Assembly: GCF_028736035.1 (NCBI RefSeq)
Contig: NZ_CP117866.1
Span: 1,984,001 to 2,048,000 of the forward strand
Source: Streptomyces sp. T12
GTDB lineage: Bacteria; Actinomycetota; Actinomycetes; Streptomycetales; Streptomycetaceae
Length of the DNA stretch: 64,000 nucleotides
Reading direction: 5' to 3'
The position numbers and the translations under genes were made by a program. Numbering within the stretch: position 1 is the first letter of the stretch; the number at the start of each line of letters is the position of its first letter. Positions 20,497-29,777 of the stretch are shown here, piece after piece. Below the pieces are notes generated by a model. That model was not told the origin of the DNA, made no database searches, and saw only the letters and a list, made by a program, of their open reading frames with translations.

Positions 20497-21261
20497 ATGG
20501 CACGGAACATCCAGTCGCTCGAGCGGGCGGCCGCGATGCTGCGACTCCTCGCAGGTGGTGAGCGGCGGCTCGGCCTGTCGGACATCGCCTCGTCACTGGG
20601 CCTCGCCAAGGGCACCGCCCACGGGATTCTGCGCACCCTCCAGCAGGAGGGCTTCGTCGAGCAGGACGACGCCTCCGGGCGCTACCAGCTGGGCGCCGAG
20701 CTGCTGCGCCTGGGCACCACCTATCTGGACGTGCACGAGCTGCGGGCGCGCGCCCTGGTGTGGACGGACGACCTGGCCCGCTCCAGCGGGGAGAGCGTCT
20801 ACCTGGGCGTGCTGCATCAGCATGGCGTGCTGATCGTGCACCACGTCTTCCGGCCCGACGACAGCAGGCAAGTGCTGGAGATCGGGGCCATGCAGCCCCT
20901 GCACTCCACGGCCCTCGGCAAGGTCCTGTCGGCGTACGACCCGGTCGCGCACAGCGAGGCGATAGAGGCCGACCGCAAGGCCTTCACGGACCGGACCGTG
21001 TGCGAGCTGGACAGCTTCGAGCACATCCTCGACATGACACGCGCGCGCGGATACGCCGCCGACGTCGAGGAGACCTGGGAGGGCGTCGCCTCGGTCGCCG
21101 CCCCCATCCACGACCGGCGCCGCATGCCGGTCGGCTCGGTCGGCATCACGGGCGCCGTGGAGCGGCTGTGCCGGGACGGCGAGCTGCGTCCCGAGCTGAT
21201 CGCGGCGGTACGGGACTGCGCCCGCGCGGTGTCGCGGGATCTGGGCGCCGGGCGGTTCTGA
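20497..21261 (+). CDS. gylR: Glycerol operon regulator GylR (IclR family)
   Basis: IclR-family regulator of glycerol catabolism, 254 aa, the length of the S. coelicolor protein. The N-terminal winged helix-turn-helix reads NIQSLERAAAMLRLLAGGER, then DIASSLGLAKGTAHGILRTL. The C-terminal IclR effector domain includes HSTALGKVLSAYDP and GVASVAAPIHDRRRMPVGSV. I start at ATG 20497 (MARNIQSLE), which follows GGAGG by 10 bases and fits the family; an ORF extension of 21 codons upstream would run through the operator. It precedes glpF-glpK-glpD, which it is expected to control in response to glycerol-3-phosphate. Confidence 0.93.
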   Translation: MARNIQSLERAAAMLRLLAGGERRLGLSDIASSLGLAKGTAHGILRTLQQEGFVEQDDASGRYQLGAELLRLGTTYLDVHELRARALVWTDDLARSSGESVYLGVLHQHGVLIVHHVFRPDDSRQVLEIGAMQPLHSTALGKVLSAYDPVAHSEAIEADRKAFTDRTVCELDSFEHILDMTRARGYAADVEETWEGVASVAAPIHDRRRMPVGSVGITGAVERLCRDGELRPELIAAVRDCARAVSRDLGAGRF

Positions 21262-21639
21262 GCACCGCACGGCACGGGAGTCGGCAAACGGGACGTCATA
21301 GGGCGTTCCGTTCTTCGGCATAGCCGGACAGAGCCAAGCAAATCACCCGGACGGAACGCACCGTGTCCCCTACGTGGCAGTACGCATCCGATCCGGCAGT
21401 GTCGATAAATCAACACATCCGATAACGATCGAGCATTCGATAACAGGACCCTTGACGCACGCCTGACGCCGGGGCAAGACTCCCGTCCATCGGTCGGCAT
21501 TGTCGAACACCTACCGGCAATACGCGCTAGAGTGTGACAACGCCAAGGGCCGGCATCGCTCTCACCCCCGAGGGCAACGCGAACCACCGGAGGGACCCGG
21601 GGTTCGGCTTCCCCTGGACGAAGGACAAAGGAGTCGCGG
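21262..21639 (+). promoter_or_regulatory. Promoter region of the glycerol operon
   Basis: 378 non-coding bases. It holds three CGATAA boxes at 21403, 21420 and 21438, spaced 17-18 bases (nearly two helical turns). It also holds the second GylR-operator candidate TCGGCATTGTCGAACAC at 21494-21510, the reverse complement of the gylR site with one mismatch. The sequence around the boxes is unusually A/T-rich for this genome. glpF has its own ribosome site (AAAGGAG). Confidence 0.6.
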
Positions 21640-22434
21640 GTGTCCAGCTCCGACATCTTCATCGGCGAGACCATCGGTACCGCCATACTCATCCTGCTCG
21701 GCGGCGGCGTCTGCGCCGCTGTCACGCTGAAGGCCTCCAAGGCTCGTAACGCCGGCTGGCTCGCCATCACCTTCGGGTGGGGCTTCGCAGTACTCACGGC
21801 GGTCTACACCTCGGCGCCGCTGTCCGGCGCCCACCTGAACCCGGCCGTGACCGTCGCACTCGCGATCAAGGACAACGACTGGAGCAACGTTCCGACGTAC
21901 TTCGCCGGACAGCTGCTCGGCGCCATGATCGGTGCGGCCCTGGTCTGGGTCGCCTACTACGGCCAGTTCCACGCCCACCTCACCGACAAGGAGATCGTCG
22001 GCGGTCCGGGCGCGCAGGCCACCGCGGCCAAGGCCGTCGAGGCACAGGAGAAGGGCGCCGGCCCGGTCCTGGGCATCTTCTCCACCGGTCCCGAGATCCG
22101 GCACGCGGTGCAGAACCTCCTCACGGAGATCATCGGCACCGTCGTGCTGGTGCTCGCGGTCCTGACCCAGGGCCTGAACGACAGCGGCAAGGGCCTGGGC
22201 ACCCTGGGCGCCCTGATCACCGCGCTCGTGGTCGTCTCGATCGGCCTGTCGCTCGGCGGCCCGACCGGTTACGCGATCAACCCGGCCCGTGACCTCGGTC
22301 CGCGCATTGTCCACGCCCTTCTCCCCCTGCCCAACAAGGGCGGTTCCGACTGGGGCTACGCCTGGATCCCGGTGGTCGGCCCGCTCATCGGCGGCGCCAT
22401 CGCGGCAGGCATCTACAACGTCGCCTTCGCTTAG
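21640..22434 (+). CDS. glpF: Glycerol uptake facilitator GlpF (aquaglyceroporin)
   Basis: Inner-membrane channel of the MIP family that lets glycerol diffuse into the cell; 264 aa with six membrane helices. Both pore signatures are present: [14 protein letters not shown] (first NPA) and [13 protein letters not shown] (second NPA, with the Asp after NPAR that marks glycerol facilitators). GTG 21640 follows AAAGGAG by 6 bases. It is the first gene of glpF-glpK-glpD, 97 bases before glpK. Confidence 0.95.
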   Translation: MSSSDIFIGETIGTAILILLGGGVCAAVTLKASKARNAGWLAITFGWGFAVLTAVYTSAPLSGAHLNPAVTVALAIKDNDWSNVPTYFAGQLLGAMIGAALVWVAYYGQFHAHLTDKEIVGGPGAQATAAKAVEAQEKGAGPVLGIFSTGPEIRHAVQNLLTEIIGTVVLVLAVLTQGLNDSGKGLGTLGALITALVVVSIGLSLGGPTGYAINPARDLGPRIVHALLPLPNKGGSDWGYAWIPVVGPLIGGAIAAGIYNVAFA

Positions 22435-22531
22435 GAGCACCGCTCCTCACCCGTTCGGGTGAGGAGCACCGAAACTCTCAGCGCGCGCCGTACGTAAAGC
22501 CCCATAACCACGGAACTTCCAGGAGCACACA

Positions 22532-24073
22532 GTGACCGACGCCCACACCGCCGGCCCTTTCATCGCCGCCATCGACCAGGGCACCACCTCGTCCCGCTGC
22601 ATCGTCTTCGACCGCGACGGCCGTATCGTCTCCGTCGACCAGAAGGAGCACGAGCAGATCTTCCCGAAGCCGGGCTGGGTCGAGCACAACGCCAACGAGA
22701 TCTGGACCAACGTCCAGGAAGTCGTCGCCGGAGCCATCCAGAAGGCCGGCATCACCCGTGACGACATCAAGGCCATCGGCATCACCAACCAGCGCGAGAC
22801 CACCGTGCTGTGGGACAAGAACACCGGTGAGCCCGTCCACAACGCCATCGTCTGGCAGGACACCCGCACCGACGCGCTCTGCAAGGAGCTCGGCCGCAAT
22901 GTCGGCCAGGACCGCTTCCGCCGTGAGACCGGCCTTCCCCTCGCCTCCTACTTCGCCGGTCCCAAGGCCCGCTGGCTGCTGGACAACGTCGAGGGCCTCA
23001 AGGAGCGCGCCGAGGCCGGCGACATCCTCTTCGGCACCATGGACACCTGGGTCATCTGGAACCTGACCGGCGGTGTCAACGGCGGCAAGCACGTCACCGA
23101 CGTCACCAACGCCTCCCGCACCATGCTGATGAACCTCCACACCATGGAGTGGGACGACAAGATCGCCGAGTCGATCGGCGTGCCGCTGCAGATCCTGCCC
23201 GAGATCCGCTCCTCCGCCGAGGTCTACGGCGAGGTCACCGGCGGCAAGCTGGGCGACCTGCTCGGCGGCATCCCGGTCGCCTCGGCGCTCGGCGACCAGC
23301 AGGCGGCCCTGTTCGGCCAGACCTGTTTCTCCGAGGGCGAGGTCAAGTCGACGTACGGCACCGGCACCTTCATGGTGATGAACACCGGTGAAAAGATCAT
23401 CAACTCCTACGCGGGTCTGCTGACCACGGTCGGCTACAAGATCGGCGACCAGCCGACGATCTACGCCCTGGAGGGCTCGATCGCCGTCACCGGCTCCCTG
23501 GTGCAGTGGATGCGCGACCAGATGGGCCTGATCTCCACCGCCGCCGAGATCGAGACGCTCGCGCTCTCGGTCGAGGACAACGGCGGCGCCTACTTCGTAC
23601 CGGCCTTCTCCGGCCTGTTCGCCCCGCACTGGCGCTCCGACGCCCGCGGTGTGATCGCCGGCCTGACCCGGTACGTCACCAAGGCGCACCTCGCGCGTGC
23701 CGTTCTGGAGGCCACCGCCTGGCAGACGCGGGAGATCGCCGACGCCATGGTCAAGGACTCCGGCGACGAGCTGGTGGCGCTCAAGGTCGACGGTGGCATG
23801 ACCGCCAACAACCTGCTGATGCAGACGCTCTCGGATGTCCTGGACGCGCCGGTGGTGCGCCCGATGGTCGCCGAGACCACCTGCCTCGGCGCCGCCTACG
23901 CCGCCGGTCTCGCCGTCGGCTTCTGGAACAGCACCGACGACCTGCGCGCCAACTGGCGCCGGGCCGCCGAGTGGACCCCCCGCATGGACGCGGAGACCCG
24001 CGACCGTGAGTACAAGAACTGGCTCAAGGCCGTCGAGCGGACCATGGGCTGGCTCGAGGACGACGAGAGCTGA
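22532..24073 (+). CDS. glpK: Glycerol kinase GlpK
   Basis: ATP:glycerol 3-phosphotransferase of the FGGY family, 513 aa, full length. Landmarks are [20 protein letters not shown] at the N-terminus (phosphate-binding loop), [20 protein letters not shown], the catalytic-region [28 protein letters not shown], and the C-terminal [17 protein letters not shown] 22532 sits after AGGAG with 6 bases spacing. Phosphorylation traps glycerol imported by GlpF, and the product is also the likely effector for GylR. Confidence 0.97.
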   Translation: MTDAHTAGPFIAAIDQGTTSSRCIVFDRDGRIVSVDQKEHEQIFPKPGWVEHNANEIWTNVQEVVAGAIQKAGITRDDIKAIGITNQRETTVLWDKNTGEPVHNAIVWQDTRTDALCKELGRNVGQDRFRRETGLPLASYFAGPKARWLLDNVEGLKERAEAGDILFGTMDTWVIWNLTGGVNGGKHVTDVTNASRTMLMNLHTMEWDDKIAESIGVPLQILPEIRSSAEVYGEVTGGKLGDLLGGIPVASALGDQQAALFGQTCFSEGEVKSTYGTGTFMVMNTGEKIINSYAGLLTTVGYKIGDQPTIYALEGSIAVTGSLVQWMRDQMGLISTAAEIETLALSVEDNGGAYFVPAFSGLFAPHWRSDARGVIAGLTRYVTKAHLARAVLEATAWQTREIADAMVKDSGDELVALKVDGGMTANNLLMQTLSDVLDAPVVRPMVAETTCLGAAYAAGLAVGFWNSTDDLRANWRRAAEWTPRMDAETRDREYKNWLKAVERTMGWLEDDES

Positions 24074-24126
24074 CGAGAGCCGACGAAGGCTCCGACGCGA
24101 GCTCTGATGAGGAGTAAGAACCCGAA

Positions 24127-25743
24127 ATGACCAGTCAGTCCACCCTGCAGTCCGTGCCTGCCCTCGGTACGCGCCCGGCCTCCGGCTCCAACCCGAGCCG
24201 CGCCGAGACCCGGGAGCAGCTCGCCAAGGCGTCGTACGACCTTCTCGTGATCGGCGGCGGCATCCTGGGCATCTCCACCGCCTGGCACGCCGCGCAGTCC
24301 GGCCTGCGGGTGGCTCTGGTCGACGCCGGCGACTTCGCCGGCGCCACCTCGTCCGCCTCCTCCAAGCTGCTCCACGGCGGTCTGCGCTACCTGCAGACCG
24401 GCGCGGTGAAGCTGGTGGCGGAGAACCACTTCGAGCGCCGTGCGGTCTCCCGCCAGGTGGCACCTCACCTGGCGAACCCGCTCACCTTCTACCTCCCCGT
24501 GTACAAGGGCGGGCCGCACGGCGCTGCGAAGCTCGGGGCGGGCGTCTTCGCCTACTCCGCGCTCTCCGCGTTCGGCGACGGAGTGGGACACCTGCTCTCG
24601 CCGGCCAAGGCCGCGCAGGACGTGCCCGAACTGCGCACCGACAACCTCAAGGCCGTGGCCGTGTACGGCGACGACCAGATGAACGACGCGCGCATGGCGC
24701 TGATGACGGTCCGCGGGGCCGTCGAGGCGGGTGCCGTGGTGCTCAACCACGCCGAGGTCACCGGCCTGCGCTTCACCAAGGGCCGGGTGACGGGCGCGGA
24801 GCTGCGCGACCGCCTCTCCGGCGACGAGTTCGGTGTGAGCGCCCGCCTGGTGCTCAACGCGACCGGCCCCTGGGTCGACCACCTGCGCAAGATGGAGGAC
24901 CCGAATGCCGCGCCGTCGATCCGTCTGTCGAAGGGCGCGCATCTGGTCCTGAAGCGGACGTCGCCGTGGAAGGCGGCGCTCGCCACCCCGATCGACAAGT
25001 ACCGCATCACCTTCGCCCTGCCCTGGGAGGACATGCTCCTGCTGGGCACCACGGACGAGGAGTTCGAGGGCGACCCGGCGGACGTCGCGGTCAACGACAA
25101 GGACATAGCCCAGATCCTGGACGAGGCCGCGTTCTCCATCCGGGACCAGCAGCTGGACCGCGATCTCATCACGTACGCCTTCGCGGGTCTGCGCGTGCTG
25201 CCGGGCGGCCCCGGTGACACGGCGAAGGCCAAGCGCGAGACCGTCGTGACCGAGGGCAAGGGCGGCATGCTGTCCGTCGCGGGCGGCAAGTGGACGACCT
25301 TCCGGCACATCGGCCGTACGGTCATGCAGAAGCTTCAGGCGCTGCCGGGCCACCCGCTGGGCGACGACTTCGAGCCGATCTCCTCGCTGCCGAAGAAGCT
25401 GCCGCTGCCGGGTATCGCCAACCCGCGCGCGGTCGCCCACCGTCTGCTGACCGACCGCCCGGCGCCCGGCCCGCGCATGGCGGCCGACACCGCCAAGCAC
25501 CTGGCCACGCACTACGGCTCGCTGGCCTTCGACATCGCCCGCATCGCGAACGAGAACCCGGAGCTGAGCGAGCGCGTCCACCCGGACGCCCCGGAGATCT
25601 GGGCCCAGGTCGTCTACGCCCGCGACAACGAGTGGGCCGAGACGCAGGACGACGTCCTGCGCCGCCGTACGACGCTGACCATCCGGGGCCTGGCCACGGA
25701 CGACGTCCGCGCGAAGGTCCAGGACCTGCTCGACAAGAAGTGA
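24127..25743 (+). CDS. glpD: Glycerol-3-phosphate dehydrogenase GlpD (FAD-dependent)
   Basis: Membrane-associated aerobic flavoprotein that oxidises glycerol-3-phosphate to dihydroxyacetone phosphate and passes electrons to quinone; 538 aa. The FAD-binding Rossmann motif is YDLLVIGGGILGISTAWHAA. Substrate-region motifs are TSSASSKLLHGGLRYLQTGA and NATGPWVDHLRKM, with a later GRT...GGKWTTFRHIGRT segment and the usual C-terminal DAO cap. ATG 24127 lies about 12 bases after GAGGAG. It ends the glycerol operon and is followed by two strong hairpins. Confidence 0.96.
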   Translation: MTSQSTLQSVPALGTRPASGSNPSRAETREQLAKASYDLLVIGGGILGISTAWHAAQSGLRVALVDAGDFAGATSSASSKLLHGGLRYLQTGAVKLVAENHFERRAVSRQVAPHLANPLTFYLPVYKGGPHGAAKLGAGVFAYSALSAFGDGVGHLLSPAKAAQDVPELRTDNLKAVAVYGDDQMNDARMALMTVRGAVEAGAVVLNHAEVTGLRFTKGRVTGAELRDRLSGDEFGVSARLVLNATGPWVDHLRKMEDPNAAPSIRLSKGAHLVLKRTSPWKAALATPIDKYRITFALPWEDMLLLGTTDEEFEGDPADVAVNDKDIAQILDEAAFSIRDQQLDRDLITYAFAGLRVLPGGPGDTAKAKRETVVTEGKGGMLSVAGGKWTTFRHIGRTVMQKLQALPGHPLGDDFEPISSLPKKLPLPGIANPRAVAHRLLTDRPAPGPRMAADTAKHLATHYGSLAFDIARIANENPELSERVHPDAPEIWAQVVYARDNEWAETQDDVLRRRTTLTIRGLATDDVRAKVQDLLDKK

Positions 25744-25751
25744 GCCTCGCA

Positions 25752-25794
25752 GGCGCCGTGGGAGATTCCCGCCGGATGAGGCTCCCACGGCGCC
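25752..25794 (+). terminator. Terminator of the glycerol operon
   Basis: Inverted repeat GGCGCCGTGGGAG (25752-25764) / CTCCCACGGCGCC (25782-25794), 17-base loop, 8 bases after the glpD stop. Confidence 0.85.
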
Positions 25795-25869
25795 GGGTTC
25801 GGCCACTCCCCTGACCGGGCCGGACCGCACGAGGGCGGCCCCATCCGCACCGGGGCCGGCCACCATCGG

Positions 25870-25903
25870 AAGGGGCGGCTCCATGCCGACGGAGCCGCCC
25901 CTT
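25870..25903 (-). terminator. Terminator downstream of mtnK
   Basis: Inverted repeat AAGGGGCGGCTCC (25870-25882) / GGAGCCGCCCCTT (25891-25903), 8-base loop, 35 bases past the mtnK stop on the minus strand. It can also back up the glpD terminator. Confidence 0.8.
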
Positions 25904-25938
25904 TCGCATGCCCTGCCGGGCGCGTACCTGACGTGCGC

Positions 25939-27120
25939 TCAGGTCAGCGACTCCGGCGACTCCACGACCGCCCGTACGGCGTCGACGTCCGACAGCTCTT
26001 CGCGGCGCACGATCAGGTCACGCCCCAGCAGCAGGGCCCGCCGGGACGCAGGTACCGGGTCCGGCAGGGTCGTCAGGTCCGTCAGATGGGCGAAACCGAT
26101 GATGCGACGGACGATCTCCGTGCCGGCGTAGCCGAGGGACTCGGTCCACACGCGGCGCAGGAAGCGGTCCACGTACGCGTCGTCGAAGAAGGCGTCGACG
26201 CGCGTCGGCCACAGGCGGCGGAACTCCGTTTCGAACGCCTCCCGGGAGAGGCGGAGTTGGTCCCCGTGGTCGGACAGCGTGCCGAGCGCCCGCGCCCGCT
26301 CCTGCGACACCAGGACGTTCGCCCAGTACAGGCCCAGGTCGTAGCCGACGGGGCCCACGAAGGAGAACTCGGGGTCGAAGACCCGTACCACGTGCGTGCC
26401 TTCGCGCTCTCCGACCATGACGCTGCCCGTGTGCAGGTCGCCGTGGAGGAGGGCCTGGGCGCTGGTCATGAAGGTGTGGCGGAGATCGGCGACCTCGGTG
26501 CGGAGCCTGCCGTCGGCGCGGAACTCCGCCGCCAGGTCGTCCAGCCCCTCGTGCCAGTGGTTGTGCTCGTGCTCGATGTACGGCTCGGAGAGGACCACGT
26601 CCTCGGTGATCTTGCACAGCTCCGGGCTCACCGAGGTCGCGATCAGCGCCTTGCGTTCGGCGGACGGCATGCCGAAGTCGCTGGTCGCGAAGGAGAGCTG
26701 GGCCACGAACTCGCCGATGCGGGCGGAGGTGTGCGGGCCGTACGGCTCGCCCTCGTTCAGGCGGGTGCGCAGGACCTCCAGATCCGACATGTCCTCCATG
26801 ACGAGGGCGTAGTTCTCGGGGTCGTAGCCGTGGATCGCCGGGATCTTGTCGGGGGCGACCTTCGCCACCTGGTCGTACGCACGGGCCTCGGCGTCGGCAC
26901 GGTCGGGGTTCATCGGCCAGGAGGGTCCGGCGACCCGCACCCAGGGCAGGGCCTGCTTGACGGCGAGGCTGCGGGTGCCGTCTCCGGAGGAGGCGAGGAA
27001 CACGCGGTTCATGTTGCCGTCCGACACCTCGCGCACACGGATGTCGGTCCCGTCGTCCCAGTGGCCGCGCTCGCGCAGGTAGCCGGGGATGTCGTCGGTC
27101 TCCAGGATGCGGTAGCCCAT
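25939..27120 (-). CDS. mtnK: 5-methylthioribose kinase MtnK
   Basis: Phosphorylates 5-methylthioribose at C1 with ATP to give MTR-1-phosphate, the entry point to the methionine salvage pathway; 393 aa, normal for MtnK. It has an aminoglycoside-phosphotransferase-like kinase fold. The nucleotide-binding part is DGNMNRVFLASS...SLAVKQALPWVR, the catalytic loop ALLHGDLHTGSVMV, and the metal-binding motif VFDPEFSFVGPVGYDLG, the MtnK form of DFG. It is the last gene of the minus-strand transporter operon, 22 bases after the permease gene, so MTR is the likely transported substrate. The product feeds mtnA. Confidence 0.93.
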   Translation of the reverse strand: MGYRILETDDIPGYLRERGHWDDGTDIRVREVSDGNMNRVFLASSGDGTRSLAVKQALPWVRVAGPSWPMNPDRADAEARAYDQVAKVAPDKIPAIHGYDPENYALVMEDMSDLEVLRTRLNEGEPYGPHTSARIGEFVAQLSFATSDFGMPSAERKALIATSVSPELCKITEDVVLSEPYIEHEHNHWHEGLDDLAAEFRADGRLRTEVADLRHTFMTSAQALLHGDLHTGSVMVGEREGTHVVRVFDPEFSFVGPVGYDLGLYWANVLVSQERARALGTLSDHGDQLRLSREAFETEFRRLWPTRVDAFFDDAYVDRFLRRVWTESLGYAGTEIVRRIIGFAHLTDLTTLPDPVPASRRALLLGRDLIVRREELSDVDAVRAVVESPESLT

Positions 27121-27142
27121 CGCAGTAACTCCTCGAACTTCC

Positions 27143-28189
27143 TTATGCGGTACGGCGCTTGGACAGGGTGAAGCTGAAGACCAGGGCGAGGATGAGGACC
27201 GCGCCCTCGACGACGTCCTGGGTGTAGTACGGCAGGCCCTTGATGGTCAGGCCGGTGGTGATGATGCCGATCAGGACGGCGCCGAGGGCCGTGCCCCAGA
27301 CGTTGGGGCGGCCGCGGCCCAGCACGGAGGTGCCGACGAGGGCCACCGCGACCGCCTCCAGCAGCTGCGAGGTGCCCGCCGACACGTCGCCCTGGCCGAT
27401 ACGGGAGGCCAGGATCAGGCCGCCGATCGAGGCGAGGACGCCGGACAGGACGTAGGCGAGGGCCCGGTACGCGCCGACGCGGATGCCGGCCAGGCGGGAG
27501 GCCTCGGGGTTGGCGCCGATGGCGTACAGGACACGGCCCCAGCGGGTGCGGGCGAGGAAGACCCAGGCGCCGATGGTCAGCGCGCCGAAGATCAGGACCG
27601 AGATCGGGATGCCGAGGATCGTGCCGCGGTCGATGCGCAGGAAGCCGTCGGTGAACCGGCCGGGGGCGGTGGTGCCGTCGTCCAGCGTCATGCCGGGGGT
27701 GATGGACTGGCCGTCGACCAGGATGAGCTTGCTGCCCTGGATCACGAACATCGTGCCGAGGGTGGCGAGCATGTCCGGGATCTTCAGTACGACGATCAGG
27801 AGCGCGTTGAGCAGGCCAGCGAGCGCGCCTGCCGCCAGCACCGCGACGATCGCGATCGCGCCGATCTGGTTGTGGACGACCATCGCCTGGGCGGCGACCG
27901 AGACACCCAGGCCGGCCACCGCGCCGACGGACATGTCCATTCCGCCGACGGCCATGGTGAGGGTGACGCCGAGGCCGAGGATCGCGGCGACGGAGACGTA
28001 CCGGAGGGTGTCGAGGAGGGTCGCCGACTCGCGGAAGGAGCCCTCGCTCAGCGCGAAGTACAGGAACAGCGTGACCGTGACGAAGATGAAGCCGTACTTG
28101 ATGACGGCGTTCTGGACGCGTACGGCGGTGCTGGTGGCAGGCGGGATCGCCGCCTTCACCGGGACCTCGGTGCTCTGCTGGGTGGTCAT
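27143..28189 (-). CDS. Sugar-type ABC transporter permease (RbsC family), probable MTR uptake
   Basis: Integral membrane permease of the BPD_transp_2 (ribose/branched amino acid) family, 348 aa with 8-10 hydrophobic segments. Typical sequence is VSVAAILGLGVTLTMAVGGMD, then MSVGAVAGLGVSVAAQ and, near the end, ALVGTSVLGRGRPNVWGTAL, the conserved RbsC loop. It lies between the ATPase gene (67 bases upstream) and mtnK (22 bases downstream) on the same strand. As a single permease with a dual-domain ATPase, it would act as a homodimer. The methylthioribose assignment is by context only. Confidence 0.85.
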   Translation of the reverse strand: MTTQQSTEVPVKAAIPPATSTAVRVQNAVIKYGFIFVTVTLFLYFALSEGSFRESATLLDTLRYVSVAAILGLGVTLTMAVGGMDMSVGAVAGLGVSVAAQAMVVHNQIGAIAIVAVLAAGALAGLLNALLIVVLKIPDMLATLGTMFVIQGSKLILVDGQSITPGMTLDDGTTAPGRFTDGFLRIDRGTILGIPISVLIFGALTIGAWVFLARTRWGRVLYAIGANPEASRLAGIRVGAYRALAYVLSGVLASIGGLILASRIGQGDVSAGTSQLLEAVAVALVGTSVLGRGRPNVWGTALGAVLIGIITTGLTIKGLPYYTQDVVEGAVLILALVFSFTLSKRRTA

Positions 28190-28256
28190 GGGGTGCTGCT
28201 TCCTTCGGGCGTACGAGGCGTGCGGGGCATGCGAGGCGTACGACTGGCGGGCGGCA

Positions 28257-29777
28257 TCAGACGGACGCCGAGATCGTCTGGATCACGCGGTCGCGTTCCG
28301 CGTCCTCGCCGTACGCGTCGAGGTGGACCTCGCCGGCGGCCAGCACGACGACCCGGTCGGCGACCTCCAGCACCTCGTCGACGTCGGCGGACAGGACGAG
28401 CACGGCGGCCCCCTCGGCGGCCAGCGCCCTGGCGCGGCGGCCGATGTCGCGCCGGGCGCCGATGTCCACGCCCCGGAAGGGTTCGTCCAGGATGAGGACG
28501 CGCGGGGTGCGGGCGAGCCAGCGGCCGACGACGACCTTCTGCTGGTTGCCGCCGGACAGTTCCTCGACGGTGCTGTGCTCGTCGCGGGCGACCACGCCGA
28601 GGGCCTCGATGGTGTCGCGGCCCAGGGCGTCCTCCTTCGAGCGCTGGACGAGACCGGCCCGGGAGAGCGACTTCAGGAACGGCAGCGAGATGTTCTGGGC
28701 CAGCGACCAGCCGGGGACGAGCGCGTCGGCGTGCCGGTCCTCGGGGACCAGGTGGACGCCGGCCCGGATGGCGTCGGAGGGGCGGCGGGGCTCGTACCGC
28801 TTGCCGTCGAGTTCGACCGTGCCGGTCGTGAAGGGCTCGGCACCGAACAGGCCGCGGGCCAGCTCGGTCTTGCCGGCGCCCAACAGGCCCACCACGCCGG
28901 TGACTTCACCGCTGCGCAGGTCGAGGTCCAGGGGCGTGCGGCCCTCGAAGAGCCGTACGCCGCGCAACGACAACACCACATCCCCGGACGCCCCTTCCCG
29001 GACCGGGCGGGCCGTCGTCGCCTCCTGCGCCTGGGCCAGCATCGCGCGCAGGGCGCGGTCCCAGTCGAAGGGCTTGGCCTGGTCCTCGGTGAGACGGCCG
29101 TCCCGCAGGACGACCAGGCGGTCGGCGAGCGCGTCGATCTCGCCGAGGCGGTGGGAGACGTAGAGGACCGCGATGCCGTCGTCGCGCATCTTCTCGACCA
29201 GCGCGAAGAGGCGTTCGGCCTCGGCGGCGGACAGCGCCGAGGTCGGCTCGTCGAGGATCAGCAGGCGGGGGCGGGTGGCCAGGGCGCGGGCGAGGATCAG
29301 CAACTGACGGTCGGAGATGCCGAGTTCGGTGACGTCCCTGCGCAACACCGAGTCACTCCAGTCCAGGCCCAGGCCCGCCTGGATCTCGCGGGCGCGGGCC
29401 AGCAGTCGGCCGCCGTTCAGGAACGGGTTGCCGCGCGCCTGCGCCAGCTCCTCGAAGACCAGGTTCTCCGCGACCGAGAGGCCCGGCACGATGCCCTCGC
29501 CGATGCGCTGGTGCACCGTCTGGATACCCAACTGACGGGCGGCCAGCGGGGAGTGGAGGGCAGCGGGTTCCCCGGCGACCCGCACCGCTCCCCCGTGGTC
29601 CGTGTGCACACCCGACAGGATCTTGATGAGCGTGGACTTGCCGGCGCCGTTCGCGCCGAGCAGCGCGACCACGCTGCCCGGGGCGATGTCGAGGGTGACG
29701 GAGGCGAGCACCGTCTTGCCGCCGAAGGCCATGCTGACGTCGGTCAGAGCGACGGCAGGAACCTCAGTGGGCGACAT
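28257..29777 (-). CDS. Sugar-type ABC transporter ATPase (RbsA/MglA family), two nucleotide-binding domains
   Basis: Dual ATPase of a carbohydrate-class ABC transporter, 506 aa. Domain 1 has Walker A LLGANGAGKSTLIKIL and Walker B LLILDEPTSALS. Domain 2 has the altered Walker A GVVGLLGAGKTELARGL, the signature ELSGGNQQKVVVGRWLA and Walker B VLILDEPFRGVDIGA. This is the RbsA pattern. Its start overlaps the end of the binding-protein gene by 14 bases, so translation is coupled. It serves the unit binding protein-ATPase-permease-mtnK. Confidence 0.9.
   Translation of the reverse strand: MSPTEVPAVALTDVSMAFGGKTVLASVTLDIAPGSVVALLGANGAGKSTLIKILSGVHTDHGGAVRVAGEPAALHSPLAARQLGIQTVHQRIGEGIVPGLSVAENLVFEELAQARGNPFLNGGRLLARAREIQAGLGLDWSDSVLRRDVTELGISDRQLLILARALATRPRLLILDEPTSALSAAEAERLFALVEKMRDDGIAVLYVSHRLGEIDALADRLVVLRDGRLTEDQAKPFDWDRALRAMLAQAQEATTARPVREGASGDVVLSLRGVRLFEGRTPLDLDLRSGEVTGVVGLLGAGKTELARGLFGAEPFTTGTVELDGKRYEPRRPSDAIRAGVHLVPEDRHADALVPGWSLAQNISLPFLKSLSRAGLVQRSKEDALGRDTIEALGVVARDEHSTVEELSGGNQQKVVVGRWLARTPRVLILDEPFRGVDIGARRDIGRRARALAAEGAAVLVLSADVDEVLEVADRVVVLAAGEVHLDAYGEDAERDRVIQTISASV

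Noticed and set aside
16682..20596. MetH beginning at 20596
   Set aside because: The extra 132 residues overlap the gylR promoter and read as low-complexity; ATG 20200 has the ribosome site and a normal MetH N-terminus.
22478..24463. Long antisense ORF opposite glpK (and similar long ORFs opposite metH, arc, mshC and others)
   Set aside because: They mirror the third-position GC of the real genes, contain no family motif and have no ribosome site; they are composition artefacts of high-GC DNA.
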